A stretch of DNA of 64,000 nucleotides from Sphingobium sp. AP50 (GTDB taxonomy: Bacteria; Pseudomonadota; Alphaproteobacteria; Sphingomonadales; Sphingomonadaceae). Within the stretch, counting starts at the first letter, position 1. The number at the start of each line of letters is the position of its first letter. Positions 19,453 through 28,257 of the stretch are shown piece after piece. Below the pieces are notes generated by a model. That model was not told the DNA's origin. It did not search any database and was given only the letters and a program-made list of their open reading frames with translations. The stretch is from contig NZ_FNYZ01000024.1 in assembly GCF_900109095.1 (NCBI RefSeq), positions 1 to 64,000 on the forward strand. Reading direction: 5' to 3'. The translations under genes and the position numbers were made by a program.

Positions 19453-21102
19453 TTATTTCGTCGCTTTCTGCGCTTGGGGCGCGAACAGGTCGCCAAAGAA
19501 ATCCCTGGCGAACCAGAGCGGCGGGGTGTCGCCATCGGCCATGGCGCGGGTGATGCGATAATTGGCCTGGGCAAAGCGCGCGCCGGCTTCCCAGTCGATC
19601 TTCTGGTTCATGTCGTCGCCGGGATGATGATAGGCGCCGTTCAGGAAATCGCCCCATGCCTTTTCGCCGCCATTGGCATAGCCGGTGGCGAGGAAGACGG
19701 CGGGCACGCCCTGCTTTACGAACTTATAATGGTCCGAACGGACGAAGATCGTTTCCTGCGGCATGGGATCGGGCGAGAGCTTGACGCCCATCGGCGCGAC
19801 CGCCTTGGCCACGATCGGGCCGAGGGTGGAGTGATCCGCACCGAAAGCGATCAGGTCGGTGAAGGGATAGAGCAGCAGCGGCATGTCGAGATCGACATTG
19901 CCGACGATCTGGCTGATGGGCACGGAAGGGTGGCGGGCATAATAGTCAGCGCCGAGCAGGCCCTTTTCTTCGCCGGTGGAGGCGAGGAAGATGATCGAGC
20001 GGCGCGGCTTGTCCGGCGATTGCGCCATGGCGCGGGCGACCTCCAGCATGGTGGCGATGCCAGCGCCATTGTCCAGCGCGCCATTGTTGATGCGGTCCTT
20101 GTCGGCCGGTTTGCCGGGCTTTACCGGGCTGACGCCGATATGGTCGAGATGGGCGGACAGGACGACATATTGATCCTTGAGCGCCGGGTCGCTGCCCGGC
20201 AGGATGGCGACGACATTTGGGCTGGTGACGCGCTGGCTGACGCTGTCGGCCTTGATCGTCACGCTGGTCTTGAGTGCGAAGCCCTTGGGCTTGCCGCCGA
20301 CCTTGTCCGCCGTCTTGCGGATCGCAGCAATGGTCGTGGACGCGCCGGCGAAGACGGCTTCGGCGGCGGGATCGTTCAGTGAAGCCGAAGCGCGGATGCC
20401 CGATGCTTCATCGAAGGGCGTACCTTCGGGCGAAACCCAGGTGAAATCCGGTTCGTCGGCGAACTGCACCATACGCGCCCAGGGCCGCGCCTTCATCGAC
20501 TGGAGCGTGCCGAGCGAGAGCATGCCGATCGCGCCATGGGCCTGTGCCATCTGCGCTTTCGACGCGGAGAGATGCGCGCCCTCCTCGCTCGGCAGCCCCT
20601 TGGGATAGCCGCGCAGGGTGACGACGATCTTCCCCTTCACGTCGAGGCCGGCATAGTCGTTGAGACCGAAGCGCGCATTTTCAAGGCCATAGCCGACGAA
20701 AACGAGCGGCGCCGTGACGTCCAGATGCGGTTCGGCCGCGTTCATGCCGACCAGCACGTCACCGGCATGGGTGAAGCTCTTCGCGCCGCCGGGACCGGTG
20801 ATGGTCAGGGTCGCGGGCGTCTGCGCCCGGTCGGTCTTCTGGAAGGCGATGCGCTGATACCAGTCGCCGCCATCGCCGCCCGGCTTGAGGCCCAGTTGCG
20901 CGAACTGGCTGGCGACGTAGCGGGCGGCGATCTCATGCCCTTCACTGCCGGTGTCGCGCCCTTTCAGCAGATCGTCGGCGAGGAAGGCGACATGGGCGCG
21001 CACGGCTGCGGCGGAGAAGACCGGATCGGCCACCTGCTGCGCGGTCAGCGACGCGGGCAGGATCAGGGCGGTGGCGGCAGCCAGCAGGGCAAGGCGGGTC
21101 AT
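19453..21102 (-). CDS. Exported M28-family zinc aminopeptidase with PA domain
   Basis: The 549-residue product has a Sec signal (MTRLALLAAATALILPASLTA). A protease-associated (PA) insert occupies roughly residues 120-280. The two-zinc catalytic site is complete: SAHLDHIG (H318), NGALDNGAG (D344), STGEEKG (E378, E379), GNVDLDMP (D404) and YHHPGDD near the C-terminus. M28 enzymes of this layout release N-terminal residues from peptides in the periplasm or outside the cell. It is divergent from an exported M16 peptidase, so the pair may share regulation and act on the same peptides. The start is supported by the signal peptide. Confidence 0.9.
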   Translation of the reverse strand: MTRLALLAAATALILPASLTAQQVADPVFSAAAVRAHVAFLADDLLKGRDTGSEGHEIAARYVASQFAQLGLKPGGDGGDWYQRIAFQKTDRAQTPATLTITGPGGAKSFTHAGDVLVGMNAAEPHLDVTAPLVFVGYGLENARFGLNDYAGLDVKGKIVVTLRGYPKGLPSEEGAHLSASKAQMAQAHGAIGMLSLGTLQSMKARPWARMVQFADEPDFTWVSPEGTPFDEASGIRASASLNDPAAEAVFAGASTTIAAIRKTADKVGGKPKGFALKTSVTIKADSVSQRVTSPNVVAILPGSDPALKDQYVVLSAHLDHIGVSPVKPGKPADKDRINNGALDNGAGIATMLEVARAMAQSPDKPRRSIIFLASTGEEKGLLGADYYARHPSVPISQIVGNVDLDMPLLLYPFTDLIAFGADHSTLGPIVAKAVAPMGVKLSPDPMPQETIFVRSDHYKFVKQGVPAVFLATGYANGGEKAWGDFLNGAYHHPGDDMNQKIDWEAGARFAQANYRITRAMADGDTPPLWFARDFFGDLFAPQAQKATK

Positions 21103-21183
21103 GAGAGGGCTTTCGGATAAAGAGCTTATAGCGACAGGATTGCCGTCCGCCGGCGCCGCTGTCCAGCACGCTCTTTGCTTGCC

Positions 21184-21226
21184 GCATTCTGCGAGCCGTC
21201 GGCTGTTCCAGCCGCCTTCAGAATGC
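21184..21226. repeat. Nested inverted repeat between divergent peptidase genes
   Basis: GCATTCTG (21184-21191) and CAGAATGC (21219-21226) are perfect 8-bp arms. Between them GGCTG (21201-21205) and CAGCC (21209-21213) make an inner 5-bp stem with a 3-base loop. It sits in the 208-bp space between the divergent M28 and M16 genes, so it could be a regulator site or RNA hairpin. No T run follows. Confidence 0.5.
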
Positions 21227-21310
21227 TTTGCCGTATTGCGCCTCTATCACGCCCCGCTATGTTGCCATCCCATCGCGACCATCCCCGTCGCATCCTGCCA
21301 GAGGCTCTTC

Positions 21311-24175
21311 ATGACCCTATCCCCCCTGTCGCGCCGCCTGTCCCTGATGATCGGCCTTTCCGCCCTTGCCCTGACGCCGATGACACAGGCTGTCGCGGCG
21401 ACGGCCCCCGCCGTGGCACCCGCGCCGCTCTCCAGCCTCGTGTCGAAGGTCGACATTCCCTATGAGGAGTTCACGCTGGCGAACGGGCTGCGCGTCATCG
21501 TGCATACCGATCGCAAGGCGCCGGTGGTGGCGGTGTCGATCTGGTATCATGTCGGATCGCGCTTCGAACCGGCGGGCAAGACCGGCTTTGCCCATCTGTT
21601 CGAACATCTGATGTTCTATGGCTCCGAAAATGCCGATGGCCCCTTCTTCGGCCGACTGGAGGATATCGGCGCGACCGACTGGAACGGGACCACCTGGTTC
21701 GACCGCACCAATTATTTCGAGACGGTGCCGACCGGCGCGATCGACCGGGCGCTGTTCCTGGAATCCGACCGTATGGGTCATTTGCTGGGCGCGGTGACGC
21801 AAACCAAGCTGGATACCCAGCGCGGCGTGGTGCAGAATGAAAAGCGCGCGGGCGAGAACCAGCCCTATGGTCTGGTCGAATATGCGCAACTGGCGGCGCT
21901 GCTGCCCGAAGGCCATCCCTATCGCCATTCTACCATCGGATCGATGGCCGACCTGAATGGCGCGAGCCTGGCGGACGTACAGAACTGGTTCAAGACCCAT
22001 TATGGGCCGAACAATGCCGTGTTGGTGCTGGCGGGCGATATCGATGCGGCGACCGCCAAGGCGAAGGTGGAAAAGTGGTTCGGCAATATCCCCGCCGGCC
22101 CCGCCCCCAAAGATGTGGACGCGACCGTCCCGACTTTGGCCAAGGATGCAGAAGTGGTGATGCACGACAATGTCGCCGCCACCCGCCTCTATCGCAACTG
22201 GATCGTGCCGGGCGTCAATTCGGCCGACCTGCAACAGCTGGATCTGGCGATGACCGTGTTCGGCGGCCTCAAATCCTCGCGCCTCGACAATGTTCTGGTG
22301 CGGGACGAGAAAGTCGCGGTCGGCGTGTCGGCCAGTATCCAGCCGTTCGAGAAGCTGAGCATCGCCGAGATCACCGTCGACGTGAAGCCGGGTGTGGACC
22401 CTGTGGCCGTGGGCAAGCGGCTGGATGCGCTGCTCGCCGACTATCTGGCGAAGGGGCCGAGCGCCGACGAAGTGCTGCGCGCCGCCACCGGGCAGGCATC
22501 CGGCACGATCGGCGGGCTGGAAAAAGTCGGCGGCTTTTCGGGCAAGGCGGTGACGCTGGCCGAGGGGGCGGTCTATTCCAACGATCCGGCGAAATATAAG
22601 AAGGATCTGGCCGTCTATGCCGCCGCCACGCCGGAAAGCGTGACCGCCACCGCCCGCAAATGGCTGGGCCGGCCGGTGCTGCGCATGACGGTGGCGCCGG
22701 GCGAGCGGACCGCCGCCGACAATGCGCTGGCGGGGAACGCGACGCACAAGCCGGCCTTCTTCCGCAGCCCCGATGCGCCGGCTCCCACCGCCGCGACGCC
22801 GCCCGCGCCGACCAAGATCGCCGAACCGCCGATCGAACCGGTCAAGGATCTGGACTTCCCCGATGTCGAGCATGCCACGCTGAAAAACGGCATATCGGTC
22901 GTGTTCGCACGGCGCACGGCGGTTCCGACGGTGCGCGTGTCCGTCGCCTTCGACGCAGGCAATGCGGCCGACGACAAGGCGAAGCTGGGCACGGCCGGCC
23001 TGACCACCGCCCTGCTGGACGAAGGCACGACGACCCGTTCGTCATTGCAGATCGCCGAGGAACAGGAGCGGCTGGGTGCGTCGATCAGCGCGGGCAACAG
23101 CATGGATCGGACCAATGTCGGTCTGTTCGCGCTAAAGCCCAATCTGGATGCGTCGCTAGGCCTGCTGGCCGATGTGATCCGTAACCCCGCCTTTGCCCCG
23201 GCCGAAGTGGAGCGGCTGCGTGGGCAGGTGCTGACCAGCATCGCCGCGGAAAAGACCGAACCGATGGCGATCGCGCAGCGCATGTTGCCGCCGATGCTGT
23301 ACGGGCAGGCGCATCCCTATGGCATCCCCTTCACCGGCTCCGGCACCGAAACGGGCGTGAAGGCGGTGACGCGGGCGGACCTGACCGCTTTCCATGACAC
23401 ATGGATGCGACCGGACAATGCCACCATCTTCGTGGCGGGCGACACGACGCTGGCCGAGCTGCTGCCGCTGCTGGAAAAGCGCTTCGGCGACTGGAAGGCG
23501 CCGGCCAGCCCCAAGGGCACCAAGCTGTTCCGCATGGACCGCATGATGCGCCCGGCGAAGATCGTGCTGATCGACAAGCCGCAAAGCCCGCAGTCGATGA
23601 TTCTGGCCGGCCTGCTGACCAACAAGTCGGGCACGGACAATCCGGTCATATTGCAGACCGCCAATGAAGTGCTGGGCGGCAGCACATCGTCGCGGCTGTG
23701 GATGGACCTGCGTGAGACGAAGGGTTGGGCCTATGGCGTCGGCACGGCGCTGTCGGGGGTCAAGGAAACCATTCCGCTGCTGGTCTATGCGCCGGTGCAA
23801 ACCGACAAGACCGGCGAATCCATCCTCACCCTGCGCAAGGATATCAGCGAGTATCTGACCAGCAAGGGCACGACCGAGGCGGAGCGGAACCAGACGATCA
23901 ATGGCCAAATCCTGTCGCTGCCGGGCAGTTTCGAAACATCGTCCGACCTGCTGGGCGCGATGATGCGCAACAGCCTGATCGGCCGGCCGGACGATTATTA
24001 TGAGACGCTGCCGAAGGTCTATCGCGCCATGACCGCGGCCGAGATGGACAAGACCGCGCGTGAGGCGATCAACCCCGACCGGCTGATCTGGGTCGTGGTG
24101 GGCGACGCGAAACTGGTGCGGCCACAGCTTGACGCGGTGGGCCTGCCGGTGGAAATGGGGACATTGGCTGATTGA
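21311..24175 (+). CDS. Exported M16-family peptidase, two-domain (one active, one inactive half)
   Basis: The 954-residue product starts with a signal peptide ending near TQAVAA. Its first M16 domain has the zinc motif H95-L-F-E98-H99 and the downstream glutamate in VVQNEKRAGE (E177), so it should be catalytic. The second M16 domain (from about residue 515) has TALLDEG where the motif would be and is therefore inactive, as in pitrilysin-type enzymes that close as a clam shell around peptides. A Pro/Ala-rich linker (around 490-515) joins the halves. ATG 21311 is the start because the signal follows directly; upstream in-frame sequence has no coding character. Likely a periplasmic peptide-degrading enzyme. 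Confidence 0.92.
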   Translation: MTLSPLSRRLSLMIGLSALALTPMTQAVAATAPAVAPAPLSSLVSKVDIPYEEFTLANGLRVIVHTDRKAPVVAVSIWYHVGSRFEPAGKTGFAHLFEHLMFYGSENADGPFFGRLEDIGATDWNGTTWFDRTNYFETVPTGAIDRALFLESDRMGHLLGAVTQTKLDTQRGVVQNEKRAGENQPYGLVEYAQLAALLPEGHPYRHSTIGSMADLNGASLADVQNWFKTHYGPNNAVLVLAGDIDAATAKAKVEKWFGNIPAGPAPKDVDATVPTLAKDAEVVMHDNVAATRLYRNWIVPGVNSADLQQLDLAMTVFGGLKSSRLDNVLVRDEKVAVGVSASIQPFEKLSIAEITVDVKPGVDPVAVGKRLDALLADYLAKGPSADEVLRAATGQASGTIGGLEKVGGFSGKAVTLAEGAVYSNDPAKYKKDLAVYAAATPESVTATARKWLGRPVLRMTVAPGERTAADNALAGNATHKPAFFRSPDAPAPTAATPPAPTKIAEPPIEPVKDLDFPDVEHATLKNGISVVFARRTAVPTVRVSVAFDAGNAADDKAKLGTAGLTTALLDEGTTTRSSLQIAEEQERLGASISAGNSMDRTNVGLFALKPNLDASLGLLADVIRNPAFAPAEVERLRGQVLTSIAAEKTEPMAIAQRMLPPMLYGQAHPYGIPFTGSGTETGVKAVTRADLTAFHDTWMRPDNATIFVAGDTTLAELLPLLEKRFGDWKAPASPKGTKLFRMDRMMRPAKIVLIDKPQSPQSMILAGLLTNKSGTDNPVILQTANEVLGGSTSSRLWMDLRETKGWAYGVGTALSGVKETIPLLVYAPVQTDKTGESILTLRKDISEYLTSKGTTEAERNQTINGQILSLPGSFETSSDLLGAMMRNSLIGRPDDYYETLPKVYRAMTAAEMDKTAREAINPDRLIWVVVGDAKLVRPQLDAVGLPVEMGTLAD

Positions 24176-24204
24176 CGCCAACGTAAACGTAAAGGAGACG
24201 AGAG

Positions 24205-24507
24205 ATGGCAACAGTGGATGGCGCCTTTGATTGCGTGGCCAAGACGCCGATGGGCGATCAGAAGGGCGTGTTCACCGTCATCAGCAGCGGCGATCGCTTC
24301 AACGGCACCTTTGCCGGCATGATGGGATCGCTGGACGTGGTCGATGGCAAGGTCGACGGCGCCAAGTTGACCTGGAAGATGGAAATGACCATGCCGATGC
24401 CGATGACGCTGGAATGCGAGGCGGAAGTGGCGGGCGACGCGATCACCGGCACGATGCAGTTGGGCGCATTCGGCGCGTCCGCCTTCAACGGCACGCGACG
24501 GGCCTGA
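24205..24507 (+). CDS. Small protein of unknown function
   Basis: A 100-residue product with a strong ribosome-binding site (AAAGGAGACG) before ATG 24205. It has no signal peptide. Short alternating beta-like segments (GVFTVISSGDRFNGTF, VVDGKVDGAKLTWKME, TLECEAEVAGDAITGTM) suggest a compact beta sandwich or lipocalin-like sheet. The methionine-proline run TMPMPMT is notable. It lies 29 bases after the M16 peptidase on the same strand and is followed by a hairpin, so it is probably the last gene of that unit. No function is suggested. Confidence 0.7.
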   Translation: MATVDGAFDCVAKTPMGDQKGVFTVISSGDRFNGTFAGMMGSLDVVDGKVDGAKLTWKMEMTMPMPMTLECEAEVAGDAITGTMQLGAFGASAFNGTRRA

Positions 24508-24517
24508 TCCGATCTTA

Positions 24518-24551
24518 TTGGCCGGGGATGCCAGGTGGCATCCCCGGCCAA
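24518..24551. terminator. Perfect 15-bp stem-loop after the small protein gene
   Basis: TTGGCCGGGGATGCC (24518-24532) and GGCATCCCCGGCCAA (24537-24551) are perfect arms around a four-base AGGT loop. There is no T run on either strand, so it may be a Rho-assisted terminator or an RNA 3'-end stabiliser rather than a classical intrinsic terminator. Confidence 0.6.
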
Positions 24552-24607
24552 TTGCATTATGCGCAAATGCGACGACGAAGTGGACAATTGTCAGCAATAT
24601 TGAATCA

Positions 24608-24633
24608 ATTCATTAGTTAGCTATCTAATGAAT
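24608..24633. promoter_or_regulatory. Palindromic operator overlapping the marR start codon
   Basis: ATTCATTAG (24608-24616) and CTAATGAAT (24625-24633) are perfect 9-bp inverted arms with an 8-base spacer. Size and AT content suit a MarR dimer site. The right arm contains the ATG at 24628, so a bound repressor would sit on the translation start of its own gene and block the whole efflux operon. Confidence 0.7.
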
Positions 24634-25083
24634 ATGTCCATCACCGAGTCGAAGCGCCTGCTGGCGCATAAAATGGCCCCTGTCGCCCGAGGCTGGCGAC
24701 AACTGGCCGATAGCGCGCTCGCCGAATTCGGCGTGTCGAACAGCGCGGGCTGGTGCCTGATCCATATCGACCGCATGGGTGGCGATGTGCGGCAGGCCGA
24801 ACTGGCCGAATCGCTGGATATCAGCCAGCCTTCGCTGGTGCGGACGCTGGATCAGGTGCAGGCCGCCGGACTGGTCGGCCGCACGCCGCATCCCGAAGAC
24901 AAGAGATCCAATATCATCGGGCTGACGCCGGCCGGGAAGGATCTGGTCGGCCGGATCGAGGAGCGGCTGGGCCTGCTGCGCGCCGACCTGTTGCAAGGCG
25001 TGCCGGACGAAGCGATCATGATCATGGTCGAGATGCTGGACCTGCTGTCGCAGCGTATCGGCGAGCGGCGGAGCCAGATGTGA
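24628..25083 (+). CDS. MarR-family transcriptional regulator
   Basis: The 151-residue product is a winged-helix regulator. The recognition region is AELAESLDISQPSLVRTLDQ, followed by the wing pattern G-R-T-P-H-P-E-D-K-R-S-N-I-I that is typical of MarR proteins. It heads an efflux operon and overlaps the FUSC gene (GTG at 25080 inside its last codons). These repressors usually release DNA when an aromatic acid or drug binds. A palindrome lies across its own start, so autoregulation is likely. No Shine-Dalgarno is visible before ATG 24628 or ATG 24634, so the message may be leaderless. Confidence 0.9.
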   Translation: MNMSITESKRLLAHKMAPVARGWRQLADSALAEFGVSNSAGWCLIHIDRMGGDVRQAELAESLDISQPSLVRTLDQVQAAGLVGRTPHPEDKRSNIIGLTPAGKDLVGRIEERLGLLRADLLQGVPDEAIMIMVEMLDLLSQRIGERRSQM

Positions 25084-27146
25084 GCCAGCACGCCCTGCGC
25101 GAGAAATTTGGTATTCCCGCCGCGCTCTTTTCCGTCAAATGTCTGGCCGCTTCCATGCTGGCGCTGTTCGTGGCGTTCAGCATCGGGCTGGAGCGTCCCT
25201 ATTGGGCGTTTCTGACCAGCTATATCGTTGCCCAGCCGATGGCGGGTGCAGTGATATCCAAGGCGTTGTTCCGCATCATCGGCACCTTCACCGGGGCGAT
25301 GTTCGCGGTCGCGATCGTGCCGCCGCTGGTCAATTCGCCCGAGTTGCTGTCGCTGGCGATGGCGAGCTGGACGGGATTATGCGTGTTCGTGTCGCTGCTG
25401 GACCGCACGCCGCGCGGCTATATGTTCGTCTTGGCCGGCTATACCGCCTGCCTGATCGTCTTCCCCGATGTCGACACGCCACAGACGATCTTCACCGTCG
25501 CGTCGCTGCGCGTGCAGGAAATATTGATCGGCATCCTGTGCGGCAGCCTGATCCACGGCATCATCCTGCCCGGATCGATCACCGGCGTGCTGCTGGGCCG
25601 GGTGGAAGCGATATTGCGCGACGCCGAGCGCTGGTCGCGGGACGCGATTGCGACCGAGCCGGTCGCCGGGTTGGACGCGGAACGCCGCCGACTGGCGCAG
25701 GACGTGACCGAATTGCACCAGATGTCGGCGCATTTGCCCTTCGACATCAGTCGTCTGGCGCCGCGCGTACGCACCGTGCGGGCCTTGCAGGATCAATTGT
25801 CGATGCTGTTGCCGCTGGGTGCAGCGGTGGAGGACCGGTTGGCGCAGCTCAAGGTCGCGCATGATGGCGTCGTGCCGCCACAGGTCGAGGCGCTGATTGC
25901 CGATGTACGGCTGTGGCTGGATACGCCTGCACCGGACAATGGCGTCCGGGCGGAACGGGCGCAGGCCCTGATCGACCGGTGCGTGGCCATGGAACCGGAA
26001 GCCGATGCGCAGATGGGCTGGGGCGACATGATGCGGCTCAGCCTCTATGCCCGGCTCGCATCGCTGGTCGCCGTGCATCGCGATTGTCGCGATCTGTACG
26101 ACCAGATGGGGACGCATAGTCGCGCCGCCGTGACACCCCGCGTTGCCGAACTGCTGGAAGGGCGGCGCAATCGCGAGATGCATCGCGACTTTACAGGAGC
26201 GGCACGGGGCGCCTTCGCCGCCTTCATGACTATCGCCATCGGCTGTGCCCTGTGGGTCGGCAGCGGGTGGAAGGATGGCGGCACGGCGGTCATGCTGGCC
26301 GGCGTCTTCCTGTCGCTCTTCTCCGCGTCCGACAATCCGCTCGCCCCATTGAAAGGCTTCATGATCGGGACGATTGCCGCGTCTGCGCTGGGTGCCGTCT
26401 ATGGCTATGTCATCATGCCCCGGCTGGATGGTTTCGGCATGCTGGCCATGGCCTATGCGCCAATGTTGTTGCTGCTGGGCACGATGATGGCGTCGCCCCG
26501 CTGGATGGGGATCGCGCTGCCTACCCTGCTGGGCCTTGGCAGCCCGGTGCTGTTGTCCGACCGCTACGAAAATGCGTTCGGCTCCTATATCAACGGCGCG
26601 ATCGCGCAGATCGTCGGCATCTGGTTCGCGATCATCATGGCCGGGCTGTTCCAGTCCGCAGGGGTGGAGCGGGCGATCCGCCGCACGATTCGCGCCGGCT
26701 GGATCGACATCGCCAATCGCGCGACAAAGATGTCGCCGCCCGATGTGCGCGGCTGGATCAACCGGATGCTCGACCGTATCGCCCTGCTCGCGCCGCGTCT
26801 GGCCGCGACCCGGCGGGACAGCGGCAAGCCGCTCTATGACGCGCTGCGCGACCTGCGCACCGGTGTCGCGATCGGCGAGTTGCGGCAATTGCGGCTGGAC
26901 CTGCCCGTGCAGGAAGGCGGGCATCTGGCCACCGTATTGCAGGGCGTGAGCCATCATTATCGCCAGATGGACCCGGATGCGCCGCAAGCGGCCGACCCGG
27001 CCTTGCTGAACGACATCGATGCGGCGATCGACGATCTGGCGGCCAATCCCCGCCCGTCGATCCGCCGTGAGGCGGTGCTGGGCCTCGTCAGCCTGCGCCG
27101 CAACCTGTTCCCCGACGCGCAAGGCTATCGGAGGGCCATCGCATGA
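25080..27146 (+). CDS. FUSC-family inner-membrane efflux protein (AaeB-like)
   Basis: The 688-residue product has two blocks of hydrophobic helices (about residues 15-165 and 375-545), each followed by a soluble region, the duplicated layout of the FUSC/aromatic-acid exporter family to which E. coli AaeB belongs. RPYWAFLTSYIV near the N-terminus is a family hallmark. It probably moves aromatic acids or similar toxins out of the cytoplasm with the DUF1656, HlyD and NodT proteins that follow. GTG 25080 overlaps the marR stop (GTGA), and its end overlaps the next ATG. The substrate is not determined by sequence. Confidence 0.88.
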   Translation: MSQHALREKFGIPAALFSVKCLAASMLALFVAFSIGLERPYWAFLTSYIVAQPMAGAVISKALFRIIGTFTGAMFAVAIVPPLVNSPELLSLAMASWTGLCVFVSLLDRTPRGYMFVLAGYTACLIVFPDVDTPQTIFTVASLRVQEILIGILCGSLIHGIILPGSITGVLLGRVEAILRDAERWSRDAIATEPVAGLDAERRRLAQDVTELHQMSAHLPFDISRLAPRVRTVRALQDQLSMLLPLGAAVEDRLAQLKVAHDGVVPPQVEALIADVRLWLDTPAPDNGVRAERAQALIDRCVAMEPEADAQMGWGDMMRLSLYARLASLVAVHRDCRDLYDQMGTHSRAAVTPRVAELLEGRRNREMHRDFTGAARGAFAAFMTIAIGCALWVGSGWKDGGTAVMLAGVFLSLFSASDNPLAPLKGFMIGTIAASALGAVYGYVIMPRLDGFGMLAMAYAPMLLLLGTMMASPRWMGIALPTLLGLGSPVLLSDRYENAFGSYINGAIAQIVGIWFAIIMAGLFQSAGVERAIRRTIRAGWIDIANRATKMSPPDVRGWINRMLDRIALLAPRLAATRRDSGKPLYDALRDLRTGVAIGELRQLRLDLPVQEGGHLATVLQGVSHHYRQMDPDAPQAADPALLNDIDAAIDDLAANPRPSIRREAVLGLVSLRRNLFPDAQGYRRAIA

Positions 27147-27358
27147 CCGGAGAGATCGCCCTGGGCGGCATCTTCATCCCCACCCTGCTGCTGCTGGCGC
27201 TTGTCGCGCTGGTGCTTGCCTGGGTCGTCACCCGCCTGATCGGTGCGGCCGGCCTCTATCGTTTCCTCGCCTATCGGGCGGCTGTCGACCTCAGCATCTT
27301 CGTGCTGATCCTGGGCGGCCTCGCCATCCTCGTCCCAACCCTTGGAATCCGTCTATGA
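27143..27358 (+). CDS. DUF1656 small membrane protein (AaeX-like)
   Basis: A 71-residue protein with two hydrophobic helices (about 10-30 and 47-67) and the family pattern EIALGGIFIPTLL. DUF1656 proteins, including E. coli AaeX, are found between FUSC and HlyD-type genes and are thought to be accessory parts of the pump. ATG 27143 overlaps the FUSC stop (ATGA), and its own stop overlaps ATG 27355. Gene order and length make the assignment safe, though a biochemical role is unproven for the family. Confidence 0.85.
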   Translation: MTGEIALGGIFIPTLLLLALVALVLAWVVTRLIGAAGLYRFLAYRAAVDLSIFVLILGGLAILVPTLGIRL

Positions 27359-28257
27359 ATCGCCTGACCCCCGTGCTGATCCGCAGCGCCGCCACCATCG
27401 CCCTTGTCGTCGCCGCCACGATCGCGGCGATATGGATGTGGAATCATTATGAGGGCAGCCCCTGGACCCGCGACGGGCGCGTGCGCGCCGATGTGGTGCG
27501 GGTGACGCCGGATATCAGCGGCCTCGTCACGTCGGTCGCGGTGCATGACAACCAGACGGTCAAGGCCGGCGACCTGCTGTTCGTGATCGACACACCGCGC
27601 TATTCGATGGCGCTGGAGGAAGCGAATGCCCGGATCGCCAGCGCGCAAGCGACATTGGGGCAAGCTAGGCGCGAGGCGCGGCGCGACACGGCGCTGGGCG
27701 ATCTGGTCGCAGCGGAAACCCATGAGCAGAATCTGGCCAAGGTCGAAACGGCGCAGGCGGCGCTGGCCGAAGCCTATAGCGGGCGCGACGCGGCGGCGCT
27801 GAACCTGAAGCGCACCAAGATATTGGCATCGGTCAATGGCGTCGTCACCAACCTCGACCTGCATCCGGGCGACTATGTCGGCGCGGGGAGCCAGGCCATG
27901 GCCCTGATCGACAGCGATTCGCTGCGGGTCGAGGGCTATTTCGAGGAAACCAAGCTGCCGCTGGTCTGCATCGGCGCGCCGGTGACGGTGCGGCTGATGG
28001 GCGAGGCGCAGGATGTGCATGGCCGGGTGGAAAGCATCGCCTATGGCATTAATGACGACAGCCGCAGCAATTCGGGCAATCTGCTGCCCTCGGTCGAGCC
28101 GACCTTTTCCTGGGTGCGGCTGGCCCAGCGCATTCCGGTGCGGGTGAAGCTGGAGAAGGTGCCGGCGGGGCTGCGCCTGATTTCCGGCCGGACCGCGACC
28201 GTGACGGTGCAGCCGGCAGGCAAGAATGCCAAGCCGGGGGACTGCCGCCATGCGTAA
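27355..28257 (+). CDS. HlyD-family periplasmic adaptor of efflux pump (AaeA/EmrA-like)
   Basis: The 300-residue product has one N-terminal membrane helix (about 10-30), then a biotinyl-lipoyl half (VTPDISGLVTSVAVHDNQ), a helical hairpin (residues about 85-150) and the second half with ILASVNGVVTNLDLHPGDYV. This is the standard layout of membrane-fusion adaptors that bridge inner-membrane pumps and outer-membrane channels. It is translationally coupled to DUF1656 (ATGA) and overlaps the outer-membrane factor gene by 8 bases. The GDCRHA tail is read through this overlap. Confidence 0.9.
   Translation: MNRLTPVLIRSAATIALVVAATIAAIWMWNHYEGSPWTRDGRVRADVVRVTPDISGLVTSVAVHDNQTVKAGDLLFVIDTPRYSMALEEANARIASAQATLGQARREARRDTALGDLVAAETHEQNLAKVETAQAALAEAYSGRDAAALNLKRTKILASVNGVVTNLDLHPGDYVGAGSQAMALIDSDSLRVEGYFEETKLPLVCIGAPVTVRLMGEAQDVHGRVESIAYGINDDSRSNSGNLLPSVEPTFSWVRLAQRIPVRVKLEKVPAGLRLISGRTATVTVQPAGKNAKPGDCRHA

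Noticed and set aside
20951..21310. In-frame extension of the M16 peptidase by 120 codons
   Set aside because: It would run through the divergent intergenic region and the M28 gene, and the signal peptide begins at 21311.
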